Source: CAYUYV01 sp964522525 (GTDB lineage: Bacteria > Pseudomonadota > Alphaproteobacteria > JAJFIK01). From it: a stretch of DNA of 64,000 nucleotides. The notes below the pieces were generated by a model. The model made no database searches and had not been told where the DNA came from. It was given only the letters and a program-made list of their open reading frames with translations. The stretch is taken from contig CAZFWG010000008.1 of assembly GCA_964522525.1 (NCBI GenBank), forward strand, positions 23,138-87,137. The letters are read 5' to 3'. Numbering within the stretch: the first letter of the stretch is position 1; each line of letters opens with the position of its first letter. This document shows, in pieces, positions 51,503-59,670 of this stretch. Both the position numbers and the translations under genes were made by a program.

Positions 51503-52678
51503 ATGAAATCAAGGACTTATCCCATGATCTTGCTCGAGCAAGCTTCTGCAAAATTACCAAAAAGTAAGATAGGAAAACACGATCACATCTACTCCCGGGC
51601 GAGCGTGAGGTCTTACCGGCAATCTCAAGGCCGTAATGCCGCCAAGACAAGGCTCCACCAATATTTGGGAGGCCTGTTCATCTGCACGGTTGGTTTTCTG
51701 ATGAACGGTGTCCACACCGCCCATGCCCTTGAGCTTTCTCTGCCCCTCGCCTGTCGCTATGGCGAGGATTGTGTGATCCAGCACTACGTGGATTGGGGAA
51801 AGACAACCCCCGAAGACTACCGCTGCGGCTCACAGACATCGCCCAATAAAACGGGGACGGATTTCCGCGTTCTCGATCTGGCGCACATGGAAAAGGGTGT
51901 GGCCGTGACCGCCGCCGCGAGGGGTGTGGTGCTCGCGGTGCGGGACGGCATGGCCGATATCACCATGGGTACAGGGGACGCGGCAGACATCGCGGGCCGG
52001 GAATGCGGCAACGGCGTCATCATCGACCATGGGGACGGCTGGTCGACCCAGTACTGCCATTTGAAAAAGGGGAGCCTCGCCGCGGAGCCCAAAACGACCG
52101 TCGAAGCCGGGCAGAAACTAGGCGAGGTGGGCCTGTCCGGCGCCACGTCCTTTCCTCACCTGGAGTTTGTGGTTCGGCGGGACAAGCGGATCATCGACCC
52201 GTTCACCGGTCCGGCAGGGCGCAAGGGCTGCGAGATGCCGACAGCGGGCCTGTGGCGCGAGGATGTCGCCAACAGCCTCACCTATGAGCCGGTACGCACT
52301 TTCGCCGTCGGTTTCTCGGCCACGGAACCAAGCCTCGAGGGCATCAATGCCGATACAACGTCACCGGATCATCTGTCCCCCAACGACGAGCGTCTTTTCT
52401 TTTGGGCGCGGGTCCTGGGTCTCAAGCCCCAGCACTCGCTTCATCTGCGCGTGGTGACCCCCGGTGGCGAGGTCCTGATCGACGGCTATCCCAATCCGGT
52501 GGAAAGCGCCAAAGCCGAATGGGTGAGTTGGACAGGCCGCAGGCGCCCGGCCGAAGGTTGGGCCGAGGGCGAACATATCGGCATTGTGACCATCCGGGAC
52601 GGCCCGACCGTGATCACCCGCGATGCGGCCCGCATCCTCATCGGAACGGCGCCGCAATCGCCCGACGAGACGCCATAA
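51503..52678 (+). CDS. M23 family peptidase (LytM-type), exported
   Basis: About 391 aa. A long basic N-terminal region precedes a hydrophobic export segment (YLGGLFICTVGFLMNGVHTAHA). A LytM/M23 domain follows: HYVDWGKTTPEDYRCGS, a zinc His/Asp region TGTDFRVLD, RGVVLAVRDGMADI, NGVIIDHGDGWSTQYCHLK (HxH-like region reading YCHLK) and SGATSFPHLEFVVRRD. The first zinc motif reads GTDFR where classical M23 enzymes have HxGxD, so activity may be reduced or lost. A C-terminal ~130-residue beta-rich domain follows. The start is uncertain: ATG 51503, ATG 51524 or GTG 51605 would all reach the export signal. It is divergent from the RTX genes and convergent with the P450. Confidence 0.82.
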   Translation: MKSRTYPMILLEQASAKLPKSKIGKHDHIYSRASVRSYRQSQGRNAAKTRLHQYLGGLFICTVGFLMNGVHTAHALELSLPLACRYGEDCVIQHYVDWGKTTPEDYRCGSQTSPNKTGTDFRVLDLAHMEKGVAVTAAARGVVLAVRDGMADITMGTGDAADIAGRECGNGVIIDHGDGWSTQYCHLKKGSLAAEPKTTVEAGQKLGEVGLSGATSFPHLEFVVRRDKRIIDPFTGPAGRKGCEMPTAGLWREDVANSLTYEPVRTFAVGFSATEPSLEGINADTTSPDHLSPNDERLFFWARVLGLKPQHSLHLRVVTPGGEVLIDGYPNPVESAKAEWVSWTGRRRPAEGWAEGEHIGIVTIRDGPTVITRDAARILIGTAPQSPDETP

Positions 52679-52692
52679 TCCGCAGACGTTTC

Positions 52693-53895
52693 TTACCAGC
52701 AGGCCGGCAAGGTCTTCAGCCCCCGCAGCGTAATGGTGTCTTTCCACTGGGGCGCCTCGATCTCCATGAGATCCAGCGCCGGGAGACGGTTCAGAAGGAT
52801 GGGCAGCGCTTCGCTGACCTCAAGGCGGGCAAGCTGGGCGCCGAGGCAGAAATGGATGCCGCCGCCGAAGGACAAGGGGCGGATATTGGCCCGGCGGATA
52901 TCGAGGCGATCGGGATCCGCAAACACTGCCCCGTCCCGGTTGCCGGCCCCCAGGAAGGTCAAGACACTATGGCCGCAAGGAACCACGGCCCCAGCGATTG
53001 CCACATCCTCAAACGCCGCCCGTCCCGTCATCTGCACCGAGGAATCATAGCGGAGGAACTCCTCCGTGGCATTGGCCGCCAGCGATGGATCGCTGCGCAA
53101 AAGGTTCAACTGATCGCGATTGCGAAACAACGCAAGAAGCGCGTTACCCAGCAGGTTGACCGTGGTCTCGTGACCGGCGGCGAACAAGAGACCTGCATTG
53201 GCGGCCAGTTCCTCCCGGGTCAGAATACCGTGGTCGGTTTCGGATTCGACGAGGGCTGTCAGAAGATCATCCTGGGGCTGACGACGGCGCCGCTCGAACA
53301 GGGCCCCGAAATAGGCCTGGGATTGGGTGACGGCTTCGTTCGCTTCCCTCAATTCCCCCGGCGCCATGGGCGTCGGGTCGATGATGCGCCCGCGCACGCG
53401 GCTCTCCTCGGCAAAACTCGACCAGTCCTCCTCCGGAATGCCGAGCATGTCGCAGATCACCAGCACGGGCAGCGGATGGTTGAAGAGGCGCACCAGATCC
53501 CCGCGTCCCTGGCCTTCCATGGCATCGATCAGGCCATGGGCAATGTCGCGAATGCGGCCCCGCATCCGTTCCACGCCGCGCCGGTCAAAGGCCTTGGCCA
53601 CGAGCCCCCGCAGCCGGGTATGATCAGGCGGATCGGCGAGCAACATGGTGCGCAGCAGACTGGCATAGGCCGGCTCCTCCAAGGCCTCGGGCCCGAGATT
53701 GCGCGCCATGCGCTCCGCCATGCGGTGGCCGAAGCGCTTGTCCCGCAAGACGAGGGCGCAATCCTCATAGCGGGTGGCGATCCAGGTTTCGGTGTCGGGG
53801 ATGCGAAAGAACGGGGCGGTCTCCCGCAGGTGATGGTAGGTCGGATACGGATCTTTGATGAATTCCGGACTGAAAAGCTCCGGTACTTGTGTCAT
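52693..53895 (-). CDS. Cytochrome P450
   Basis: 400-aa soluble bacterial class I-type P450. The I-helix motif is GLLFAAGHETTVNLLGNALL with the acid-alcohol type Glu-Thr. The K-helix ExxR is EEFLRYDSSVQ (Glu-Glu-Phe-Leu-Arg). The haem-binding loop is LSFGGGIHFCLGAQLARLE with axial Cys350. It needs a ferredoxin and reductase, not encoded nearby. The N-terminal region FIKDPYPTYHHLRETAPFF is common in CYP107/CYP2xx-like bacterial enzymes. The substrate could be a terpenoid, fatty acid or steroid-like compound. ATG 53895 follows GGGGGAGG. A 21-bp dyad lies 24 bases upstream, so repression is likely. Confidence 0.94.
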   Translation of the reverse strand: MTQVPELFSPEFIKDPYPTYHHLRETAPFFRIPDTETWIATRYEDCALVLRDKRFGHRMAERMARNLGPEALEEPAYASLLRTMLLADPPDHTRLRGLVAKAFDRRGVERMRGRIRDIAHGLIDAMEGQGRGDLVRLFNHPLPVLVICDMLGIPEEDWSSFAEESRVRGRIIDPTPMAPGELREANEAVTQSQAYFGALFERRRRQPQDDLLTALVESETDHGILTREELAANAGLLFAAGHETTVNLLGNALLALFRNRDQLNLLRSDPSLAANATEEFLRYDSSVQMTGRAAFEDVAIAGAVVPCGHSVLTFLGAGNRDGAVFADPDRLDIRRANIRPLSFGGGIHFCLGAQLARLEVSEALPILLNRLPALDLMEIEAPQWKDTITLRGLKTLPACW

Positions 53896-53918
53896 GAGAC
53901 CATCCTCCCCCGTTGCCA

Positions 53919-53939
53919 TGGGACAGTATCAGTGTCCCA
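53919..53939. promoter_or_regulatory. Operator-like dyad at P450 start
   Basis: TGGGACA, 7 bases, TGTCCCA: perfect 7-bp arms ending 24 bases before the P450 ATG. Its position over the expected promoter/leader suggests a repressor site, plausibly of the TetR type. Confidence 0.55.
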
Positions 53940-54264
53940 CGTCTGAGAAGCGAGCACCAAGGGAACGTCGTGACGCGTGCCGTGCGCCGGATCATCCGCT
54001 GCACGAAGGAACGACGGATCCGCAAGCGTCCCCAAGCATTCTGCGGACCGGTGACAACAGCCCGCAACACAGTTGATGTTAGGATCAATGTCAGTCGGCG
54101 CAAACCGCTGAAAAGGCTTGGGCATCCGCGACCGTGCCTGCGCGCTCATCGACCTTTTCCAAGCGGATCTCCGGGATGGGTAAAGGGCGGTTGCGCGGCA
54201 AAAACTTTTGGTCTAACCGGAGCACTATGGTGCTTGGCAGCGCTATAACCATCGGCCAGGATAT

Positions 54265-54278
54265 TTGAACTAGATCAA
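54265..54278. promoter_or_regulatory. Fnr/FixK-like box before DUF2189 gene
   Basis: TTGAA-CTAG-ATCAA matches 9 of 10 bases of the TTGAT-N4-ATCAA consensus for Fnr/FixK regulators. It is centred about 100 bases before ATG 54371. Low-oxygen activation is an inference. Confidence 0.5.
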
Positions 54279-54370
54279 TGCGGAGCGCAGGAGGCGCAAC
54301 CACACTCCGGTCTTCGTGGAAAAACGGCTCCACGAATGGGCGGCACAGGTTCGAAAATGGGGACGGGCGC

Positions 54371-55144
54371 ATGTCGAGTGCGGATGACTACACTGCTCAG
54401 AAGTTGCATCTCAATGCTATTTCGCGGGATGATCCTCTGAAATGGATCGAAAAGGGCTGGAGTGACATCAAAAGGGCCCCCCTGTTGAGCCTCAGTTTTG
54501 GTGTGATTTTCGTGCTGATCGGCATCGGAATCACGCTGGGGATGTGGGCGCTAGAGCTTTCGGCGGCGACGCCGGCCGCGATGGCGGGCTTCGCTTTTCT
54601 CGCTCCTCTCTTGGCCGTGGGCCTTTACGAGATCAGCCGGCGCCTTGAAACGGGGGAGCCCCTGAGCTTCGGCGCGGTCTATTTCGTCAAGACCGCGGCG
54701 CCCAGCCAGCTCGCCATGATCTGCGTCTTTCTCATGTTGTTCTTCCTGGCTTGGGCCCGAATCGCGAGCCTGCTCTTTGCCCTATTCATCCAAGGCGATT
54801 ATCCGCCCTTTTCCGAATTCACGAGCTATGTGCTGACCAATGCTGACGGTCTCGCCCTGCTGGTGGTGGGTTCGGCGCTCGGTGCGGCACTGGGCTTCGC
54901 CGCTTTCGCGATCAGCGCCATTTCCGTGCCGTTGCTGATGCACCGGGATGTGGACGTGGTCACCGCCATGGCCTTGAGCGTTCAGGCCGTCCGCAAACAG
55001 ACGGGCCCCATGCTGGTCTGGGCTTGGCTGATCGCGCTGGGCATCGGCATCAGCATGGTGACCTTGTTCCTGGGGCTGATCTTCATCTTCCCCCTGTTCG
55101 GCCACGCCACCTGGCACGCCTATCGCAGTCTGGTCGCGGATTGA
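54371..55144 (+). CDS. DUF2189 family membrane protein
   Basis: 257-aa integral membrane protein with about six helices: LSLSFGVIFVLIGIGITLGMWAL, AMAGFAFLAPLLAVGLYEI, QLAMICVFLMLFFLAWARIASLLFALF, LALLVVGSALGAALGFAAFAISAISVPLL and WAWLIALGIGISMVTLFLGLIFIFPLFG. The segments DPLKWIEKGWSDIKRAPLLSLSFG and FPLFGHATWHAYRSLV are the DUF2189 ends. Function is unknown. The family is often described as a predicted integral membrane protein, and the Fnr-like box upstream suggests a link to low-oxygen metabolism, consistent with the cbb3 cluster in this window. ATG 54371 is used. A C10-G5 tract follows 1 base after the stop. Confidence 0.85.
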   Translation: MSSADDYTAQKLHLNAISRDDPLKWIEKGWSDIKRAPLLSLSFGVIFVLIGIGITLGMWALELSAATPAAMAGFAFLAPLLAVGLYEISRRLETGEPLSFGAVYFVKTAAPSQLAMICVFLMLFFLAWARIASLLFALFIQGDYPPFSEFTSYVLTNADGLALLVVGSALGAALGFAAFAISAISVPLLMHRDVDVVTAMALSVQAVRKQTGPMLVWAWLIALGIGISMVTLFLGLIFIFPLFGHATWHAYRSLVAD

Positions 55145-55262
55145 GCCCCCCCCCCGGGGGAGCGAGAACCGTTCCCGGCACGGCCGTTCGTCATGGCCTA
55201 GGGGTCGTCATGGACCACTGCCATTGAGGCGTAGCCCGAAATCGGACACCACGCGCCCGCAT

Positions 55263-55377
55263 CCTGGAACGCCTTCAACTTATTCCGAGTCATGAAGGCG
55301 CCCTATATCTTTGATGTGTCGCGTTTTCGAACCGCAAGTGAAGCGGTGCCGAACCTCATAATTTTGCTGAAAATGCT
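55263..55377 (+). repeat. ~115-bp inverted repeat, left copy
   Basis: The reverse complement matches 56999-57115. About 35 of the first 39 bases and 35 of the last 42 are identical; the centre is diverged. It contains its own CCTTCA/TGAAGG hairpin and ends in TGAAAATGCT. It lies just past the tetR stop. Confidence 0.75.
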
Positions 55378-55422
55378 ATAGCGGCTGATCGATCCCAAAG
55401 ACAGACATGCGTATGCGGAGAA

Positions 55423-56022
55423 TCACCGACCTGATGATGGTCCGGTTGGATTGCCGCGCGCGAGCAGGACGTCGAAGACGTCAAGCAATCGGCTCTTTGT
55501 TGCGTCAATGTCATCGTGGCGTACTAGCGCGAGCGCAGCCTGCCCGAAGGCCGCGAACAGGATCTCGGCCAAGAGGTCCTGGTCGAGAGCGAGCAGGTCT
55601 TCATTGACCGACGAGAGCGCCAGGATCCTGCCGATCAATGTCAGACCCAAGTCGAGTTCGCCCTCGTTCCATTCGTCGAAACTCATAATCGCCGGACCGT
55701 CTATCAGAACGATTTGGCGATAAGCGGGTTCGATGGCCGCCTCGAAGTACGCGGACAGGTGGGCGCGTAGCGGCGCTGCCCCATCGATAGGCCCGAGCTC
55801 CAACCTCGACATGAGATCATTTTGCAGTTTGCGATGAACGGCCTTGAACAGACCCTCCTTCCCGCTGGGAAAGTGGTGATAGAGGGCCCCGCGCGTCAGG
55901 CCGCAAGCCTCGACAAGCGCCTGTGTAGACGTGTTCGCGTAGCCCTCGTTCATGAACACTTTCAGCCCGGCATCGATCAAGCGCCGTCGCGTTTCTTCCT
56001 GGCGTTCCAGTCTGAGTGACAT
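55423..56022 (-). CDS. TetR-family regulator of the divergent desaturase
   Basis: 199-aa TetR-type repressor. The N-terminal RLERQEETRRRLIDAGLKVFMNEGYANTSTQALVEACGLTRGALYHHFPSGKEGLFKAV is a full helix-turn-helix domain (residues ~5-65). The helical C-terminal domain has RQIVLIDGPAIMSFDEWNE, typical of the AcrR/TetR_C_11-like group. ATG 56022 is chosen because the domain starts right after it and the operator dyad lies just upstream. It is divergently paired with the sterol-desaturase gene across a perfect 23-bp palindrome, the classic layout for a local repressor. Base composition looks a little lower in GC than neighbouring genes. Confidence 0.9.
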   Translation of the reverse strand: MSLRLERQEETRRRLIDAGLKVFMNEGYANTSTQALVEACGLTRGALYHHFPSGKEGLFKAVHRKLQNDLMSRLELGPIDGAAPLRAHLSAYFEAAIEPAYRQIVLIDGPAIMSFDEWNEGELDLGLTLIGRILALSSVNEDLLALDQDLLAEILFAAFGQAALALVRHDDIDATKSRLLDVFDVLLARGNPTGPSSGR

Positions 56023-56041
56023 GTTGACATACCATCTGTAT

Positions 56042-56064
56042 CTCACATACAAACTGTATGTGAG
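56042..56064. promoter_or_regulatory. Perfect 23-bp operator dyad between tetR and desaturase
   Basis: CTCACATACA-AAC-TGTATGTGAG is a perfect 10-bp inverted repeat, 20 bases from the tetR ATG and 35 from the desaturase ATG. A weaker adjacent dyad (ATAC-N5-GTAT) lies at about 56028-56040. It almost certainly binds the TetR dimer. Confidence 0.8.
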
Positions 56065-56098
56065 TTTCGTCCCGCAAAGACGATGGAGAGGGTCTAGC

Positions 56099-56992
56099 AT
56101 GTTCGGTCAAGGCGATTCTTTGCGCTCCGCGGATGGTGCGCTCCTGGAAACAGATGTCGTGCCCCCGGCGCCCATTCGCTGGGCACTGCAGCCGAGCTTG
56201 CTGGTTGTTGTCTACCTTGCGGCGCGGGACGTGATTCCGTATCTGGGCGTTTACGGTGCCCTTCTAGGCTCCTTCGCCACCCTGACGATTGCAGAACGCC
56301 TGTGGCCGGCGCGCCGGGAATGGACCCAGTCCGGGACGGAATGGCTTCAAGTCGCGGCGATGTTCGCAATCAGCGGCAGCGCCATTTTCTTATTGGAGGC
56401 TCTGGCTAAGATCCCCGATGCGGGGTTTTTCAGCCCGCTCCACGCCGCCGCCGATGTCCTGGTTCCGGAAAGCTGGCCGTTTCCGGTCCAGGTCGTGATT
56501 GCCTTTGCGCTGATGCAGTTCATGGCCTATTGGCTGCACCGTTGGCAGCATGAAATCGGCGTGATGTGGCGCACCTTCGGTCACGGCACGCATCATTCCT
56601 ACACGAAACTCAGTGCGATCAACTGGAACACGGCTCATCCGTTTGAGGCAGTTCTGCTTGTCCTGCCGGCTCTGTTCGTGGCGATCTGTCTCGGCCGGCC
56701 GGAGGTGGCCGTCGTCGCCGGCGCCATGGTCATGGTGATCTCAGCTTGCGCTCACGCCAATCTGCGCCTGAACGAGCGCGGAATCGGCTTGGTGTTGACC
56801 ACGAACAGTCAGCACATGCGCCACCATTCGGCAGTCTTCGCGGAAAGTCAGACGAACTACGGCTGTGCCATGACATTCTGGGATCGCGTGTTCGGAACAT
56901 TTGAAGACGGCCATACGGTTGCCCTGGGGGACAAGATGGACGGGGAGCGCACCTTGTGGCGTCGTCTGACAGAACCAATGAAAGCGCCGTAG
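56099..56992 (+). CDS. Sterol desaturase/fatty acid hydroxylase superfamily protein
   Basis: 297-aa membrane di-iron enzyme. Hydrophobic segments (WALQPSLLVVVYLAARDVI, LQVAAMFAISGSAIFLLEAL, VVIAFALMQFMAYWLHRW, AVLLVLPALFVAICLG) are interleaved with the superfamily His motifs: HRWQHE, FGHGTHHSYTKLS and HMRHHSAVFAE, followed by NYGCAMTFWDRVFGTF. These ligate the iron pair that hydroxylates or desaturates lipids, carotenoids or sterol-like molecules. ATG 56099 follows GGAGAGGG. It is controlled, by layout, by the divergent TetR. Short inverted-repeat elements sit directly beyond both genes. No second gene follows in the operon. The substrate is unknown. Confidence 0.9.
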   Translation: MFGQGDSLRSADGALLETDVVPPAPIRWALQPSLLVVVYLAARDVIPYLGVYGALLGSFATLTIAERLWPARREWTQSGTEWLQVAAMFAISGSAIFLLEALAKIPDAGFFSPLHAAADVLVPESWPFPVQVVIAFALMQFMAYWLHRWQHEIGVMWRTFGHGTHHSYTKLSAINWNTAHPFEAVLLVLPALFVAICLGRPEVAVVAGAMVMVISACAHANLRLNERGIGLVLTTNSQHMRHHSAVFAESQTNYGCAMTFWDRVFGTFEDGHTVALGDKMDGERTLWRRLTEPMKAP

Positions 56993-56998
56993 CGATCA

Positions 56999-57115
56999 AG
57001 CATTTTCAACAGAAGTATGAGCGTTCGGCTTCGCTTCACTAGCCGTTGGAAAATGCTGTAAACAGTAACTTGAAACGCACCTTCATGACTCGGAATAAAT
57101 TGAAGGTGCTCCAGG
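56999..57115 (-). repeat. ~117-bp inverted repeat, right copy
   Basis: Partner of 55263-55377 in opposite orientation. It starts 7 bases after the desaturase stop. It contains two hairpins: AGCATTTT(C)AAC / GTTGGAAAATGCT and GCACCTTCA (57077-57085) / TGAAGGTGC (57101-57109). Confidence 0.75.
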
Positions 57116-57208
57116 TAGGTGCCTCATCCCAAACAGCGTTGAGTGGGGCTCATCGATCAGCTCGGTCATCATATCCATCGGACACAAAAACGGGCGCTTG
57201 AGTGCCAA

Positions 57209-57433
57209 TCAATGCCGCTTGGCAGAAGAATCCCGGTCGGGATCTTCCGGCCCGCTGCCCCCACCGGAATCGTTTTCATCGGCAAGGGGCTTGTCCTCAT
57301 CCTCCAGAAGGATTCGCGCCGCAGCGCCTTCGAGATCCTCATACTGATCGCTGCGCAGGGACCAAAAAAACGCCCAAAGACCGAGCGCGCCCAGAACCAA
57401 GGCGGCCGGAATCAGAATGAGCAGGGCATCCAT
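57209..57433 (-). CDS. ccoS: cbb3-type oxidase assembly protein CcoS
   Basis: 74-aa CcoS/FixS. One N-terminal helix (DALLILIPAALVLGALGLWAFFWSL) precedes the family motif SLRSDQYEDLEGAAARILLEDEDKP and a charged tail. CcoS is needed to insert haem/copper into the cbb3 catalytic subunit. Its ATG overlaps the CcoI stop (ATGA), so translation is coupled. It is the last gene of the cco cluster. Confidence 0.92.
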   Translation of the reverse strand: MDALLILIPAALVLGALGLWAFFWSLRSDQYEDLEGAAARILLEDEDKPLADENDSGGGSGPEDPDRDSSAKRH

Positions 57434-59670
57434 CAGGCTTTCCCGTGCCGCATCAGCCGCAGGGCATTGAGCGTGACCAGGATCGACGAGCCGGACATGG
57501 CGATGGCCGCGATCAGGGGCGTCACAAGGCCGGCGGCCGCCAGGGGCACGGCGCAGACATTGTAGAGCGCCGCAAAGGCAAAATTCTCCAGGACCCGGCG
57601 GCGGGCGGCCCGCGCCATGACCACCGCGTCAACAACCGGCCCCAGACGATCGCCCTGGAACACCAGATCGGCGGAGGCTTGCGCCACATCAACCGCCGTG
57701 CCCGGGGACATGGAGGCATGGGCGGCGGCGAGCGCCGGTGCATCATTGAGGCCATCGCCGATCATCAGGACCCGCTCGCCCTCCTCTTTCAACTCCTCAA
57801 GACGGGCAATCTTGTCCCGGGGGCTCAGATTGGCCCGGAATGTCTCCAGACCGACGGTTCCAGAGACATGGGCAGCCGTCTCCTCCCGGTCCCCCGACAG
57901 CATTTCGCCGGGCAATCCAAGCCGCCCGAGTTCGGCGACGGTCTCCGCCGCATCCTCCCGCAGACGATCCTGGAACAAGAACCGCACGGGCGCGCCCTCG
58001 CCCTTGCGCACATAAAGCGTCATCGCATCCGGATGATCCGTAGCCGGTCCGTCCAGCCCGACCCACTCTGCCCGTCCCAACCGGACAGGGGATCCATCGA
58101 CGGTGGCCTCCAGTCCCTGGCCCGGCACTTCTTTGAGATCGTCCGCGACGGGCCCCATGCCTTCCGCATCCGCCAGCGCGCGCGCCAGGGGATGGCGACT
58201 GCCCCGGGCGAGACTGGCGCCAAGCGCCCGGTCCTGGGCGCTCATCTCACCGCCATTGATCAGGCGGGGACGGCCCAAAGTCAGGGTGCCGGTCTTGTCG
58301 AAAACCACGCGCGTGGTCTGGGCGAGCCGTTCCAGCGCATCGCCCGATTTGACGAGAATGCCCGATTTGAAGAGCTGACCCGTCGCCACGACCTGGACGG
58401 CCGGCACCGCAAGGCCCAAGGCACACGGGCAGGTGATGATCAAAAGGGCGATGGCGTTGAGAAGGGCGGCCTCCACCCCCGCTTGAGCAATGATCAGCCA
58501 ACCGAGAAAAGTGAGCAGGGCAAGGCCGTGGACGATCGGCACATAGGCCCGCGCCGCCAGATCGGCGAGGCGCACGAAGCGGTTGCGGGTCTGCTCGCCA
58601 GCCTCGATCAGCCGGGCCAGATCGGCGACCAGGGATCCTTCCGCATCGCTGCGCGCCCGCATGACAATCGACTGATTGAGATTGACGATCCCCGCATGGA
58701 GCGTGTCGCCGACACCCACCGCCACGGGAAGGCTCTCGCCCGTCACCAGGGCCCGGTCCACATCCCCCTCGCCGCTTTCGATAATGCCGTCCACCGGAAC
58801 CCGGTCGCCGGGGGCAAGAAGGAGACGATCGCCCGGCGCGATGTCGCGTACCGCCAGGGCCTCAAGCCGGCCATCCGCCCCGATCCGCGTCGCGGTCACG
58901 GCCTGCAAGGCGATCAGCTCCCGGGCGGCCGCGCGGGCGTGATTGCGCAGCCGGTGGTCCAGGTAGCGGCCGATCAGCAGGAAGAACAGAAGCATCACCG
59001 CCGCTTCGAAATAGAAATGCTCCCCCTGCTGAAGCAGTTGGCCAACGCTCATGCCGAGCGCCAGCACGACGGCAAGCGAAATGGGCACGTCCATATTGGC
59101 TTGGCGTGCCCGCAAGGCCGCCCAGGCGGAGCGGAAAAAGGGCCGTCCCGCATAGAGAGCGGCCGGAATGGCGATCAGGGCGGAGATGAAATGAAAGAGC
59201 ATGCGGGTGCCGTCACCCATCGCCCCTTCATGATCGGCCCAGACCGACACGGAGAGCAGCATGATATTGGCCATGGCGAAACCGGCAACGGCCAGACATT
59301 TCAAAAGCTCCCGTCCCGTGGCGTCCTCTTCACGCACGGCCGCGGCCGGATCAAAGGGTACGGACGGATAGCCCAGACCCTGGAGCGTCGTCAGCAGGCT
59401 GACCGGGGCCAGGGTCCCGTCGCGCCAGGTCACCCGCAACCGGCCCGTGGACAGATTGAGACGGGCCGCCGTGACACCGTCGATGGCGGTCATGGCCCGC
59501 TCGATCTTGGAAAGACAGCCCGCGCATTTGGCGCCGCGCACCAACAGTTCAAGCTGGGACAGACCGGCGCCGGCGGTGCGCACGAAAGGCGTCGGATCCA
59601 CCTGATCCTGAGTGAAATCCGGTGTGGGATTACGGGGCACCAAGAGATGGGTTTGCTCTAAGGCAGCCAC
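57433..59670 (-). CDS. ccoI: Cu-translocating P-type ATPase CcoI
   Basis: 745-aa P1B-type ATPase (FixI/CcoI) that exports Cu(I) for assembly of the cbb3 oxidase. In order: an N-terminal HMA domain with metal site RGAKCAGCLSKIE; two helices; the membrane Cu motif TCPCALGLAVP; the phosphorylation site DKTGTLTLGRP; the nucleotide region GSRHPLARALADAEG; the hinge MIGDGLNDAPALAAA; and a final helix pair. The start is GTG 59670, overlapping the 3' end of ccoH by 13 bases, an unusually long overlap that argues for coupled translation. The order ccoG-H-I-S is the classic assembly cassette. Confidence 0.95.
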   Translation of the reverse strand: MAALEQTHLLVPRNPTPDFTQDQVDPTPFVRTAGAGLSQLELLVRGAKCAGCLSKIERAMTAIDGVTAARLNLSTGRLRVTWRDGTLAPVSLLTTLQGLGYPSVPFDPAAAVREEDATGRELLKCLAVAGFAMANIMLLSVSVWADHEGAMGDGTRMLFHFISALIAIPAALYAGRPFFRSAWAALRARQANMDVPISLAVVLALGMSVGQLLQQGEHFYFEAAVMLLFFLLIGRYLDHRLRNHARAAARELIALQAVTATRIGADGRLEALAVRDIAPGDRLLLAPGDRVPVDGIIESGEGDVDRALVTGESLPVAVGVGDTLHAGIVNLNQSIVMRARSDAEGSLVADLARLIEAGEQTRNRFVRLADLAARAYVPIVHGLALLTFLGWLIIAQAGVEAALLNAIALLIITCPCALGLAVPAVQVVATGQLFKSGILVKSGDALERLAQTTRVVFDKTGTLTLGRPRLINGGEMSAQDRALGASLARGSRHPLARALADAEGMGPVADDLKEVPGQGLEATVDGSPVRLGRAEWVGLDGPATDHPDAMTLYVRKGEGAPVRFLFQDRLREDAAETVAELGRLGLPGEMLSGDREETAAHVSGTVGLETFRANLSPRDKIARLEELKEEGERVLMIGDGLNDAPALAAAHASMSPGTAVDVAQASADLVFQGDRLGPVVDAVVMARAARRRVLENFAFAALYNVCAVPLAAAGLVTPLIAAIAMSGSSILVTLNALRLMRHGKA

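Larger units (their letters stand above)
53896..54370. other. 475-bp divergent intergenic region with regulatory dyads, no gene
   Basis: Gene-free space between the divergent P450 and DUF2189 genes. Apart from the dyad at 53919-53939 and the Fnr-like box at 54265-54278, it has a spaced inverted pair TTGAT-N6-ATCAA (54073-54088). Short open frames occur on both strands but none looks protein-like. Confidence 0.55.

Noticed and set aside
54073..54088. TTGAT-N6-ATCAA as a second Fnr box
   Set aside because: The spacer is 6 rather than 4 bases, so it does not fit the Fnr/FixK consensus.
55146..55160. C10-G5 homopolymer tract as a phase-variable switch
   Set aside because: It lies after the DUF2189 stop codon and outside any reading frame or clear promoter; it is also prone to sequencing error.
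57445..59661. 738-codon open frame antisense to ccoI (and a 707-codon one antisense to ccoG)
   Set aside because: Low-complexity His/Gln/Arg-rich protein typical of antisense frames in GC-rich genes; ccoI and ccoG are certain.
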